This document shows positions 8,216 through 17,323 of a stretch of 44,951 bases of DNA, piece by piece; position 1 is the stretch's first letter, and each line of letters starts with the position of its first letter. The notes under the pieces were generated by a model. It saw only the letters and a program-made list of their open reading frames with translations, did no database searches and was not told the DNA's origin. Made by a program: the position numbers and the translations under genes. The stretch comes from Acidobacteriota bacterium (lineage in GTDB: Bacteria; Acidobacteriota; Terriglobia; Bryobacterales; Bryobacteraceae). Location: NCBI GenBank assembly GCA_016870995.1, contig VFZU01000039.1, positions 1-44,951 on the forward strand, written 5' to 3'.

Positions 8216-9843
8216 GATCCGATGGGTCCTTCGCCCTGGCTCAAGGCACTTAGTATCAACTCGCGGCGTTCACGCCCAGCCTCTTCGGCGGTGTCCATCG
8301 CAACGGAATAGAAAGCCGCTGCCATGAAAAGGACGATCAGCAGAACACCGAAAAATGCCCACTGCGAGTCGAAAGCGTATCGCGCCAGGTAAGCAAATCC
8401 GACGGGAATGCCGAGCAGCGGATAAGCGATTAACCTCCACAGCTGAAACTTGCTGCCGCTGCGGGCACGCCAGGAATTCTGTGGGTTGGCGGCATGCGGA
8501 TAGTACACGGTGCCAAGGTTACCGAGGCCGGTGAAGAAGACGGCAAGTACGATCGTCACGGCAAATGCCTCTGCGATTTTGATGCCACCAATCGGCAGGC
8601 GCAGCAAGAGACAAACCAGGGTGATGATCGTGAGTTCCACAAAGATAAATACGCTGGCGGTGATGTTCTTGGCCAGAAGGACGGTACGCATCGGGACCGG
8701 GGCAATCCAGTACAACTGTGCAGCCAAACGGTCGAAGCCCAGGCTGTTGAACAGCGCAACCTCGCCCAACATCATTACGGAGTAAACGCTGATCCAGGTT
8801 AGAAAATTACTCGCGATCGGGCCGGATCTCGTCAAGCCATGACGGCCAAAGGCGAGCGGCAACCAGACCACTAGCCCAAACGTAAAGCCCATAAAGAAGA
8901 CCAGGCGGAAGCGTGAGCTTCTGGCGAGCGTTTGTAGCTCTTTTTCGACAAGTGCCGCCAGTGGATCCCGAAACAGACGCCTCGGCCAGCGAAACAGCAG
9001 ATCGTTCCAGCGGGCGCCGGTGGTGGTGCCACCATGGCCTGAGTCGGCGCGCACTGCATCCGCATCGAAATGCAGACTGCGGTGGAACTGCCAACGCCCG
9101 AACCAGATCGCCGCCGCCAGGTAGAGCCCGGCAAGAATGCAGTTCAACAAGAGATTGCGACCGATGGCGAGGCCGGCAGCGACGCCCCACGGAAAGTAGG
9201 ACTGATTGAAATTGAGTAGGGCGCTCTTCACGCCAGGCGGCAACCCCATCATGGCCACCATTTGTGGAATCACCATCATGAGGACAAGCCCCAGCACTAC
9301 AACTTCGCGAACCCCCTTGCGCTCCATCAACCGTCCCACCAGATCCTTCACGCCTGCGGAAAGGTACAAATTGAATGCGACGAAAATGAGAAGCGTAAAG
9401 GGAGCCCATTTCGAAATCTCGGCATTGAACAGCAAGCCGAAGAAAGCGCCCCCGAGCAGAAGCAGCACTTCTAGCCCCGTCGAGAGCCGCAATAACACTT
9501 CGATCAAAAACAATTGCCGCTCTGGCACGGGATAGACCTTGAGCCGCTTGGTATCCAGCGCCATTCCAGTGGAGGCAAGAAACACGGGCACAACCTGCCA
9601 GTAGAGAAATGCCGCGAGAAAACCAAAGGTCAGCGCGAGCTCGAACCCTTCAAACTCGCTGGGTTTCACACGACTCAGCAGAAACGCAATCCCGACCCCG
9701 CCGCCGGCCAGCATGAGATACCAGATGGCCATCAAGATCGTGCCGAACCAGTAGCCGCCCATTTGTGGACGCCGGTAAAAATTAAGGATGGTGCGCCATT
9801 GGGCCCACAGAATGGCTGCGCCTGGAGATTCGGCTAGAGCCAT
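8212..9843 (-). CDS. ABC-2 type transporter permease
   Basis: Polytopic membrane subunit of an ABC transporter. About twelve hydrophobic spans fall into two groups (roughly residues 30-250 and 340-530) separated by a polar central stretch containing ADSGHGGTTTGARWNDLLFR. The overall plan resembles ABC-2 permeases that work as single large subunits. 543 residues. The gene overlaps its ATPase partner by 10 bp upstream and ftcD by 4 bp downstream, so stoichiometric expression is likely. Direction and substrate are not revealed; ABC-2 systems are usually exporters of lipids, polysaccharides, peptides or drugs. Confidence 0.85.
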   Translation of the reverse strand: MALAESPGAAILWAQWRTILNFYRRPQMGGYWFGTILMAIWYLMLAGGGVGIAFLLSRVKPSEFEGFELALTFGFLAAFLYWQVVPVFLASTGMALDTKRLKVYPVPERQLFLIEVLLRLSTGLEVLLLLGGAFFGLLFNAEISKWAPFTLLIFVAFNLYLSAGVKDLVGRLMERKGVREVVVLGLVLMMVIPQMVAMMGLPPGVKSALLNFNQSYFPWGVAAGLAIGRNLLLNCILAGLYLAAAIWFGRWQFHRSLHFDADAVRADSGHGGTTTGARWNDLLFRWPRRLFRDPLAALVEKELQTLARSSRFRLVFFMGFTFGLVVWLPLAFGRHGLTRSGPIASNFLTWISVYSVMMLGEVALFNSLGFDRLAAQLYWIAPVPMRTVLLAKNITASVFIFVELTIITLVCLLLRLPIGGIKIAEAFAVTIVLAVFFTGLGNLGTVYYPHAANPQNSWRARSGSKFQLWRLIAYPLLGIPVGFAYLARYAFDSQWAFFGVLLIVLFMAAAFYSVAMDTAEEAGRERRELILSALSQGEGPIGS

Positions 9844-10601
9844 GACAGATCCGCCGCGGTGCGGTTCTGCTCGCCAACGGTGCGAACGAACAGGTCTTCC
9901 AGTGTTTCCCGCTCGCCGCCGTCGCGGAGTTCATCGAGCGTTCCTTCGGCAACGAGTTTTCCTTCGTGGATGATCGCGATCCGGTCACAGAGGCGCTCTA
10001 CGACTTCGAGCACATGCGAGGTCAGAAAGATCGTCGCGCCGCCCTTGACGAGATCCAGCAAAAGGTCTTTCATCAGCCGCGCGCCCACGGCGTCGACGCC
10101 CTCAAACGGTTCATCCATCAAGAAGAGCTTTGGACGGTGAATCAAAGCGGCGGCCATGGCGACGCGCTTGCGCATGCCTTTGGAGTATTCCGAGATTAAC
10201 TTGCGACCCGCGGCGTCGAGTTCAAAGAAAGAGATCAGCTCCTTCGATCTTTCAGCCGAGAGCGCACGCCCCAGACCGTACATCCGGCTGATGAATTCGA
10301 GATACTCAGGGCCTGTGAGGTTATCGAAGAGCAAAGTTTCATCGGGCACGAGGCCAATGGATTGCTTCGCCTTTAAGCCAGCGGCGGGAAGATTGGGATC
10401 GATTTGCTCACCCAAAAGGAATATCTCGCCTGATGTCGGCTGGGCTACTCCCATCAACATTTTGATGGTGGTAGTTTTACCTGCACCGTTTGGCCCAAGG
10501 AAGCCATAAAAGCAGCCCTGGGGTACGGAAAGGCTCACGCCATCCACCGCAGCCTTGGATCCATAAGTCTTTCGAAGGTTTTTCGTTTCGATGGCTACCA
10601 C
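9834..10601 (-). CDS. ABC transporter ATP-binding protein
   Basis: Nucleotide-binding subunit that powers the adjoining permease. Walker A is GPNGAGKTT (residues 36-44), the signature motif is a variant EYSKGMRKR (138 onward), and Walker B is LFLMDEP (159-165) followed by FEGVDAVG. The YSKGM variant is common in ABC-2 export ATPases of the CcmA/DrrA type. 255 residues, cytoplasmic, peripheral to the membrane. First gene of the run that continues through permease, ftcD, lipA and exonuclease. The start is GTG at 10601; the gene lies back to back with the HDOD gene, sharing a control region of only about 60 bp (10602-10662). Confidence 0.93.
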   Translation of the reverse strand: MVAIETKNLRKTYGSKAAVDGVSLSVPQGCFYGFLGPNGAGKTTTIKMLMGVAQPTSGEIFLLGEQIDPNLPAAGLKAKQSIGLVPDETLLFDNLTGPEYLEFISRMYGLGRALSAERSKELISFFELDAAGRKLISEYSKGMRKRVAMAAALIHRPKLFLMDEPFEGVDAVGARLMKDLLLDLVKGGATIFLTSHVLEVVERLCDRIAIIHEGKLVAEGTLDELRDGGERETLEDLFVRTVGEQNRTAADLSWL

Positions 10602-10662
10602 TTTTTACATTATCGCCGTTCAAGATCGAGCTGACGGCGACGATATGACAAAGGTGGAGCTT

Positions 10663-11607
10663 ATGCCGCTACCCCAAAAGGAATCAGGGAAGATCCCTCC
10701 ACCCGCAGCGACCGACGTGATGAATGCCGAGAATCGGCAATTGCTCCATCGTCAAAAGCTACAGCGGGTGTTGAATAACCTTCCTCCGTTCTCCCCGATC
10801 CTGAACCGTCTGCTTGGCAGCCTCGCCAGTGAAGACGTGCGCTTTAGTGAGCTTGCCAGCCTGATCGAAAAGGACACCGTTCTTTCTGGGCACGTGCTGC
10901 GATTGGTCAACAGCGCTGCCATGGCTCGTCGCAGCAGAATCAATTCGATCTCGCATGCAGTGAGCGTGCTTGGCCTGGTTCGACTGCGCAACTTCCTATT
11001 GAGTCTTTCGATTGCACGGCTGTGGCAGAGTACAAAAACGATCCCGCCTTGGTCGATGGCGCAGTTCAACCTGCATGGGGCAGGGGTTGCGCTGATGTCC
11101 GATCTGTTGGCGCAGAATACCGTTTGCCGCTATCCAGAAGGAGCTTTTCTGGCTGGATTGCTCCATGACTACGGCAAACTTCTGATTGCCGCCGCTCTGC
11201 CTGAGCAGTTCCTCGAGATCCAGAAAATGATGGAAGAAGGCAAGGGTTCGATCGTCGATTGCGAACGGGCAACGACTGGCTTTACCCACCCCGAACTTTC
11301 GGCCATGACCTTGAAGGCCTGGAACTTACCTGAGGACATCGTTCGAGGGGTGGAGTTTCACCATACGCCAGAAGAAGAAAAGGTCGTTCTCGAACCTGGG
11401 CCTGGCATGCTGCTCAGCCGCATTATCTTTACGGCGGACGCAGTCACGCATCATATGGGCTTGCACGTCACCGCCGTTGAAGGCGTGGCCGAGCCATCGC
11501 GCGTCAATGCAATGGCCACGCTTGAGGCACTTGGCTTTGCGGCAAATGCATCTGACATCCTCGACACCTTCGAAACAGAATTTGAAGCGATCCGAGTGTT
11601 CTTCTAG
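10663..11607 (+). CDS. HDOD domain protein
   Basis: Signalling protein with an HDOD domain (an HD-related output domain), about residues 30-235 of the longest frame, from LPPFSPILNRLLGSLAS through SRINSISHAVSVLGLVRLRN and FLAGLLHDYGKLLIA. HDOD proteins act in stress, motility and second-messenger pathways but are mostly without proven enzyme activity; no metal-binding catalytic set is claimed here. The frame opens at 10591, which would overlap the divergent ATPase start, so I prefer ATG 10663, preceded by AAGGTGG (10651-10657, 5-nt gap); ATG 10645 is also possible. No receiver or other input domain is present. Its 3' end overlaps the DUF4175-like gene by 4 bp at a shared CTAG. Confidence 0.85.
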   Translation: MPLPQKESGKIPPPAATDVMNAENRQLLHRQKLQRVLNNLPPFSPILNRLLGSLASEDVRFSELASLIEKDTVLSGHVLRLVNSAAMARRSRINSISHAVSVLGLVRLRNFLLSLSIARLWQSTKTIPPWSMAQFNLHGAGVALMSDLLAQNTVCRYPEGAFLAGLLHDYGKLLIAAALPEQFLEIQKMMEEGKGSIVDCERATTGFTHPELSAMTLKAWNLPEDIVRGVEFHHTPEEEKVVLEPGPGMLLSRIIFTADAVTHHMGLHVTAVEGVAEPSRVNAMATLEALGFAANASDILDTFETEFEAIRVFF

Positions 11608-14600
11608 TTCTTCTTCGGCGCAGCCGAACCTTTGCTGAGACGACGGAAGTACTCAGCCACCTGATCTGCGTAACCACTCGGGACACGGTCTGGCGTAGCG
11701 CTTCGCGCTTCACCACTACCCTCTTTGCCTTCGGCGTCACGACGCAGCTTGAGTTCAAGCTGCTCGAGCACAGGAAGCAATTGCGACCGCATCTGATCCA
11801 CCAGCGCCGGGTTGCCCTTGAACTTATTCGGATCGAGCGCAGCCATGTCCTTCAACAGCTTTTGAATTTCAGCTTGGTCTTCGGGAGTGCCGCCGAGGCG
11901 TCCACGCATTTGCTCCAGATCGCGCAGGCTTTGGGAGAAATTGCGCTCAATGCTGCGGACCTCGGGCGCGTTCGGCAGATTGGGCTGATTCTGACCTGAG
12001 TTCATCGCACCATAGTCGCGGAAGGGGCTGCTGCCACCACCGCCACGCTGCTCATTCGGCCTGCCGTCCTGACCGCGACCGCCGGAGTTACCAGCTGGCT
12101 GACCTTGTTGACCGGGCTGGTTGCCTTGTTGGTTGCCAGCCTGTTGGCCTTGACCTTGTCCAGGTTGTTGACCTTGGCCACCCTGCTGGCCTCCCTGCTG
12201 GCCTTGACCTTGTTGTTGGCCCGGCTGCTGACCCTGGCCCTTTTGGCCTGGTTGCCCCTTTTGATTGCCGGGCTGGTTGCCTTGTTGATTGCCCTGCTGG
12301 TTACCCGCCTGTTGCTGCTGGCGCGTCAATTCGGCAATCTGCTGCCGCAACTGCTCTACTTGTGCCAGTGCCTTCTCGGTTGGATCGGACTTGGTTCCCC
12401 CCGGGCCCGCCATCTTTTCGGCTTCTTTGACCTTGTCGCGCAAGTTATCGAGGGCTCGCGTAATCTCGCGCTCACGGCCGGACATGTATTGCCCATATCC
12501 GCGGCGAATATGCTCGCTCATCATTTTGAGTTTGAGATTCAGGTCTTCTTTTTGGGCATCGCCCAGACCTTCCTGCAGCTTGGCCGAGGCGCTGCGCTGA
12601 GAGCCGCGCAACTGTCTCGCAGCATCCTGCAGGTCTTTCTCAAACTTCTGGTAGTCCTCCATGAGCCTTGATTTTTCGTCGGCCAGACGGTTGGCAGTTT
12701 GTGGGTCCTGACCTTCGCGGAAGCTATCCGAGCGGGCGCCGGGGTTCCGGTTATCGCCCTGTCCATACTGCTGCTTCATCTTGTTCTCGAACTCTCGCTG
12801 ACGCCGGGCGATTTCTTCGCTACGGCGAGACATCTCGCCAAGTTGTTGTTCGCGGCCTTGCTTTTCGGATTCGCGGAGCAGATTTTTCGCCTCGTTCAAC
12901 CGCTCAGCGGCCCGGCGCGCTTGCCCTTCGCTTTGTTGTCCCTGCTGTTGATTTGAGGAGGCCCGGCGCATGTCGTTCGTGGCTTCCTTCAACTGCTCCA
13001 TAGCCTTGTCGACGCGGGGGTCGCGATTGAGCCGATTTTGCTGGCGGCTCTGCTGTTGGCCCTGTTGGCCGTTCGAAGACTGACTCGACGATGAGGATTG
13101 ACCACCTTGTTGCTGCTGGCTCTGCTGTTGATTGCGCTGCATGCGCTCCAGTTCCTGCTGCAGCTTCTCGGCCTCGCGGCGGAGCATTTCCTGCTGCCAG
13201 CGCTTTTCAGAAGCCTGCTGGTTCGGGTTTGAACCGTTGGCCAATTCCTGTTGACGCCGTGCCAGTTCTTCGAGTTTGCGCATCGCCTCGTCAACTTCTT
13301 TTTGCTTTTGCTCGGCGGTCATTTGCTGGCCAGTTTCGTACTGGTTCTTTTCCGTATCGAGCTCGAGGTCGAGCAGGCTTTCGAGGTCGCGCTGCATGCC
13401 GCCACCGCCCCCGCCGCCCTGTTGCCCCATGGCCACTTCGATTTCCTTACGGCGAGCTTCGGCCCGTTGCAGATATTGCAATGCCTTTTGCTCGTGCGGA
13501 AGCGCGTCCTTGAACTTCATCGAACGTAGAGCCTCAACGGCCGGGACCATGGCGTTAGCGGCCTCGGTCATATCTTTGGCCATGGCTTCGATCGTCTCGT
13601 TTTGTCCAGCGAGCTGACGAGCGCGGATGCGCTGAACAAAGGTCTGAGCCTGCTGCCGGAGCTTTTCCTGAGTATCACTGAGGAACTTCGCGTTTTCCTT
13701 TTGTTCCGCAGAGGGCTTCTTGCCTCTTTCTTCCTGGAAGGTGGCGCTAATGATTTCCTTCTGTCGCTGCACAATGTTTCCATCCTGCTGCTCGCCACCA
13801 CCACCGCCGCCACCCATCTGCTGGCTCTGGCGCAATTCACGTTCGTAGGGTTGAGCCTCGAGGAAGAATACGTCCGTCGTGCTTGCAGACTTTGCGTCCC
13901 TCGCTTTGGCATAAAACATGACGTTGTCGCCGGGGCTCAGCTTGAAATCCTCGAGGGCTAGCATGTGCGAACCTTCTCCGGATTTGCTGCCTCTCTTCAC
14001 AGGCAGATTCACGGTTTGTTCCTGCCCACCATTGACCGAATAGTGAAGTGTCATCGAATTGAGGCCGAAATCGTCAGTCGCGTCCACGGCAAAGGCGACC
14101 TCTTCAATCGGGCTGACTTTCGCATCGCGGCCCGGACGCGAGATCTTGATCTCAGGCGGGCCTTCTTTCAATGCTTCGATGAAATAGTCATCACTCAACC
14201 GCACCGCCTTGCCATTCTCCAGCATGGCGAGATGGAATGCACCATCGCGGTTGATAGCCACCGTCACCAAGTGCTTGGTGGGAGATTCGCTGGTGACCGG
14301 CACTCGCGTCCCGTTATCCATGACAAGGACCGGGGTTTCCAGAGGTTTGTCGGTCTCGATTTCGAGATAAGCTGATGTACCCGTAACCGCACGCAAATCG
14401 CCACCCGGGTTCTCTACTTCATCGGGCATCCCAGACCAGCTCGGGAACTTGTAGGTAGTCTTGTACTTCTTGATGCCCGGCAGATCGACAGCCGTCAAAG
14501 TGTACTGCTGGCTCTTGAAGCTACCCGCGACCACATAGTAATCCACGCTATCGGCGAGCCCGGCAAAGAGAAAATTCCATTCATCAACGCTACCGTTCAC

Positions 14601-15302
14601 CGGCATCATCGGAACTTCTTCCCACTTGGCAGCTTTGTGAAAGCGGGCGAAAATTTTGACGCTTGGCGGATTGATACCCGTGATCTTGGCAGTGATCATC
14701 TGGTCGGCGCGGCGGCGTACCTTGGTGGAACCAGGTTCTACTTTGAGCTCACGATTGAAGACGCTGTTCGCCTTCGGAATGCCACCCCACAACAAAGCAC
14801 TTCCCTGCCCGATCCATCCGGGAGTACCCAAAATCAACCAGGTCAGAACAGCCAGACTTACGCTGGCTGCACCGGCAAAACTCGCGAGCCAGGAACTTTT
14901 TACGAGTTGAGAAGGCTCTACCCCACGCGCCTGCTCCCAGGCCTGCTCGGCGACGAGAGCGACCATCGGGTTCGATTGATCCTTGTTCTCGAGGCAAGTC
15001 ATCAGCCGCTGGTCAAGACCAGGCACAGCAGACTCGATGCTTTGTGCGGCGCGGCGGCGATTGATCAGCAACACCGGCGTGACAATGCCGAAGATGAGCG
15101 CCGCAGCGATGCTGAGAAACAACAGGGCACGAGACCAGTTCCAGTTTTCCGGCTGCACGTCGAGGCGGTAGTTGATGGCGACAAGCAAGACCGTCATGGC
15201 CAGAGCGACAGCAGCCGCGATGGCCGCACCCTTCAGAACAGCACCAGCCAGCAGCCGGCGACGCACACGCTCCAGATACCGGTTCAGATACTCAAATGCC
15301 AT
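11604..15302 (-). CDS. Giant Gln-rich DUF4175-like membrane protein
   Basis: 1232-residue membrane-anchored protein, the last gene of the MoxR cluster. Two hydrophobic helices lie near residues 20-45 and 60-80, a third near 140-165 (SFAGAASVSLAVLTWLILG). A beta-rich region (about 170-480) resembling Ig-like or carbohydrate-binding modules follows, probably outside the membrane. Residues about 490-990 are strongly helical, rich in Gln, Glu, Arg and Ala, and should form long coiled coils, broken by Gly runs. Around 994-1071 there is a low-complexity tract of GNQ/GQQ/GQ units, then a helical C-terminus ending in PKKN. This plan matches the poorly characterised DUF4175-type proteins that accompany MoxR, DUF58 and BatA genes. 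A scaffold role is inferred. 11 bp after the BatA-like gene. Confidence 0.8.
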   Translation of the reverse strand: MAFEYLNRYLERVRRRLLAGAVLKGAAIAAAVALAMTVLLVAINYRLDVQPENWNWSRALLFLSIAAALIFGIVTPVLLINRRRAAQSIESAVPGLDQRLMTCLENKDQSNPMVALVAEQAWEQARGVEPSQLVKSSWLASFAGAASVSLAVLTWLILGTPGWIGQGSALLWGGIPKANSVFNRELKVEPGSTKVRRRADQMITAKITGINPPSVKIFARFHKAAKWEEVPMMPVNGSVDEWNFLFAGLADSVDYYVVAGSFKSQQYTLTAVDLPGIKKYKTTYKFPSWSGMPDEVENPGGDLRAVTGTSAYLEIETDKPLETPVLVMDNGTRVPVTSESPTKHLVTVAINRDGAFHLAMLENGKAVRLSDDYFIEALKEGPPEIKISRPGRDAKVSPIEEVAFAVDATDDFGLNSMTLHYSVNGGQEQTVNLPVKRGSKSGEGSHMLALEDFKLSPGDNVMFYAKARDAKSASTTDVFFLEAQPYERELRQSQQMGGGGGGGEQQDGNIVQRQKEIISATFQEERGKKPSAEQKENAKFLSDTQEKLRQQAQTFVQRIRARQLAGQNETIEAMAKDMTEAANAMVPAVEALRSMKFKDALPHEQKALQYLQRAEARRKEIEVAMGQQGGGGGGGMQRDLESLLDLELDTEKNQYETGQQMTAEQKQKEVDEAMRKLEELARRQQELANGSNPNQQASEKRWQQEMLRREAEKLQQELERMQRNQQQSQQQQGGQSSSSSQSSNGQQGQQQSRQQNRLNRDPRVDKAMEQLKEATNDMRRASSNQQQGQQSEGQARRAAERLNEAKNLLRESEKQGREQQLGEMSRRSEEIARRQREFENKMKQQYGQGDNRNPGARSDSFREGQDPQTANRLADEKSRLMEDYQKFEKDLQDAARQLRGSQRSASAKLQEGLGDAQKEDLNLKLKMMSEHIRRGYGQYMSGREREITRALDNLRDKVKEAEKMAGPGGTKSDPTEKALAQVEQLRQQIAELTRQQQQAGNQQGNQQGNQPGNQKGQPGQKGQGQQPGQQQGQGQQGGQQGGQGQQPGQGQGQQAGNQQGNQPGQQGQPAGNSGGRGQDGRPNEQRGGGGSSPFRDYGAMNSGQNQPNLPNAPEVRSIERNFSQSLRDLEQMRGRLGGTPEDQAEIQKLLKDMAALDPNKFKGNPALVDQMRSQLLPVLEQLELKLRRDAEGKEGSGEARSATPDRVPSGYADQVAEYFRRLSKGSAAPKKN
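12090..12320. repeat. Imperfect tandem repeats encoding GNQ/GQQ units
   Basis: The plus strand shows repeated TTGTTG / CTGCTGG / TTGGCCTTG units of 9-21 bp in imperfect tandem order. On the coding (minus) strand they give Gly-Gln-Gln, Gly-Asn-Gln and Pro-Gly-Gln triplets. Such tracts expand and contract easily by slippage, so length variation among strains is expected. Confidence 0.75.
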
Positions 15303-15313
15303 TGCGGTACTCC

Positions 15314-17317
15314 TTATGCTTTCACTTGCAAAAAACGGGCCGAAAGAAAACTTTCAGCCATTAACGCGAGAAAGGCGGCCACGGCCACCCACCACCAAAA
15401 ACTTTGCGACTCGGGCGCCGGGCTGTCCAGACCCGCGGGTTGCCCGCCAGCGGCAGCAGCACCCCTACCGGATTGCTCCCACAGTTGGAGGTTTTCCTTA
15501 CCCACCGGCTCCAACGCCGATTCGCGCCGATCCACATTCACAGCCACCAATTCCTGCCGGTCGTTTTCGCGGCGCACATCGTAAAAGCCCGCTTCGGTCA
15601 GCCGCAGCGTATTGGCTGCGGCAGCTTCCTTCAGGCTCAGCGCACGGTCGCCCTTCGGGCCGATCACTTCCACAGAGCTGGCTCGCTTCTGATCAGAACG
15701 AAGATCCAGATACGAATCCACAAGAAACGAATTCGCGCGGTCTTCGACGCGGCCCAGGTAGTCGGCCGTCTGCTCTACAAATGGAACAAAGCCAGGCTTG
15801 ACGGGCAGATCGTTCGAGATGTTATCGAAGGTCGAAGCAAAAACCAGCACCTTGCCCTCACCCATGATCTTCTCGATCAGCAGCGGGCTGCCATCTTCAA
15901 GCCTTGCAGCGACTAAAGCCCCCTCAGGTGCCGTAATACTAGCGAACTGAAAGAAGCGAACTCCTTCGAGCCGCCCGGTACGGCGCAAAGACGGAAACGT
16001 GGGATCGACATTGGCGGGGGCAAAGAATCGCCACGTGCCGCGCGAGGCCACCTTCGATCCGCCTGAGGTGAAGCCTGCCACCGGAATCGTCGGCATTGCA
16101 GCCGATTGCGGGCCTGCGGCGATCCAGATCGTACCGCCAGATTCAACATACTTGCGCAGCGTTGTCTCAATGCCCTTGATGTTAACACCGGGGTCGTTCA
16201 AAACAACGAAAGCATAGTTGGAAAGATTCGCGGCAGCGGCCGCTCCGGCGCTGAGCTCCTCAACGGCGAAGAAACTCTGTGCGCTCGATTCGAGAGCTGC
16301 CTTAAAGTAGAAACCCGCCCGTGTGCTGCGCTGTTCTTCGATCAAGAGCACTTTCCGGGGATCGGCTTTTTCTACGGCGAAATAGAAGCGATTGTCGTCA
16401 GATAACGCATCGCTATCGGAAATCTCTACTTCCCCGCGGAGCCAACCGTAAGGACCCTCGAGCCCCGTGAACTCGACCGTCGCGCGACCGTTCTCTGGTA
16501 CTTCCACAGTCTTCGTTGCAAGACTTCGGCCATTCACTTTGAGAACCACAGTCTTCTTGGCGGCGGGCGCATTGATGCCAGCCACGGTAACGTTTACCTT
16601 GGCCTTCGATAGATCAGAAAGCGTCTTGGGAGCATTGACGGCTTCAATCGTATAGTTCGCGAGCTTACGACCGATATCAACCACCTTGAGTTCGCTGCCG
16701 GGCTCAAGCGAGAGGTCTGCAAACGAGGGAGGAAGCGCAGTGCGTTGCGCATCGGTGACAAACGTCACCTTGAGCGGACGCGAGTTGGACCGGGCCGAAT
16801 CGCGCAGGGCACGCGACAATTCGGCGAAGCTCGATTTCTCGTCACTGGCCCCGATGCTGTTGATCGCTCCTGTCAGCTCGCCCCGATCTTTTGACGTCTG
16901 GCTCAAGTAGCTGACATGGCTCCCGAGGCTCCACACTTGAGCTGCGGCTGCGGTTGGTAAGGCCGAAGTAGCTTCCGATTTCGCCGCAGCAAGCCGGTCG
17001 CCTTCACGCATCGAAAACGAATTGTCAACGACGACGATGTGGAGGGTGTTGCCCGCATTCAGGATGGCCGGGGGCTTGCTCAAGTAGGGCTGCGCAAAGG
17101 CGAGCGCAATTAATAAAAGCAGCAGCAGCCGCAACGCCATCAACAACTTGTATTTGAGACGGCGTTGGTAGGTGGTCGACTCGGTGCGCTTCTCAAGCAA
17201 CATTGTCGAGGCAAACTCGACCGGGTCCTGTTTGTGCTGCTGCAACAGATGCAACCAAACGGGCAGCCCAGCACCGACCACACCTGCCAGCAACCACCAT
17301 GGAGAAAGCAAGCCCAT
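15314..17317 (-). CDS. BatA-type membrane protein with vWA domain
   Basis: Membrane protein of the BatA family. The N-terminus is the typical double-helix 'BatA' region (MGLLSPWWLLAGVVGAGLPVWLHLL, then a second span LLMALRLLLLLLIALAFAQP), separated by a short conserved loop. A von Willebrand A-type domain follows with the metal-site motif DNSFSM (Asp98, Ser100, Ser102, the DxSxS pattern). Residues about 210-630 form a large extracytoplasmic part including a GATase-like segment (YAFVVLNDPGVNIKGIETTL, GGTIWIAAG), and a final helix lies near 640-660 (FWWWVAVAAFLALMAESFL). 667 residues. Partner of the DUF58 and MoxR genes upstream, with a 6-bp gap. In related clusters such proteins are thought to be remodelled by MoxR; the role here is inferred. 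Confidence 0.87.
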   Translation of the reverse strand: MGLLSPWWLLAGVVGAGLPVWLHLLQQHKQDPVEFASTMLLEKRTESTTYQRRLKYKLLMALRLLLLLLIALAFAQPYLSKPPAILNAGNTLHIVVVDNSFSMREGDRLAAAKSEATSALPTAAAAQVWSLGSHVSYLSQTSKDRGELTGAINSIGASDEKSSFAELSRALRDSARSNSRPLKVTFVTDAQRTALPPSFADLSLEPGSELKVVDIGRKLANYTIEAVNAPKTLSDLSKAKVNVTVAGINAPAAKKTVVLKVNGRSLATKTVEVPENGRATVEFTGLEGPYGWLRGEVEISDSDALSDDNRFYFAVEKADPRKVLLIEEQRSTRAGFYFKAALESSAQSFFAVEELSAGAAAAANLSNYAFVVLNDPGVNIKGIETTLRKYVESGGTIWIAAGPQSAAMPTIPVAGFTSGGSKVASRGTWRFFAPANVDPTFPSLRRTGRLEGVRFFQFASITAPEGALVAARLEDGSPLLIEKIMGEGKVLVFASTFDNISNDLPVKPGFVPFVEQTADYLGRVEDRANSFLVDSYLDLRSDQKRASSVEVIGPKGDRALSLKEAAAANTLRLTEAGFYDVRRENDRQELVAVNVDRRESALEPVGKENLQLWEQSGRGAAAAGGQPAGLDSPAPESQSFWWWVAVAAFLALMAESFLSARFLQVKA

Positions 17318-17323
17318 CGTCGG

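Noticed and set aside
11480-11522. GCGTGGCC...GGCCACGC long stem near the HDOD gene end
   Set aside because: The loop is over 20 nt and there is no T-tract in either direction; chance pairing in GC-rich coding sequence is likely.
11612-11626. TTCGGC-GCA-GCCGAA stem after the HDOD gene
   Set aside because: Only 6 bp and not followed by a T-rich run, so not called as a terminator.
12105-12671. Plus-strand open frame of Leu/Ala-rich, membrane-like sequence
   Set aside because: It is the complement of the Gln/Gly repeat tract: CAG/CAA codons read backwards as Leu codons. It is an artefact of composition.
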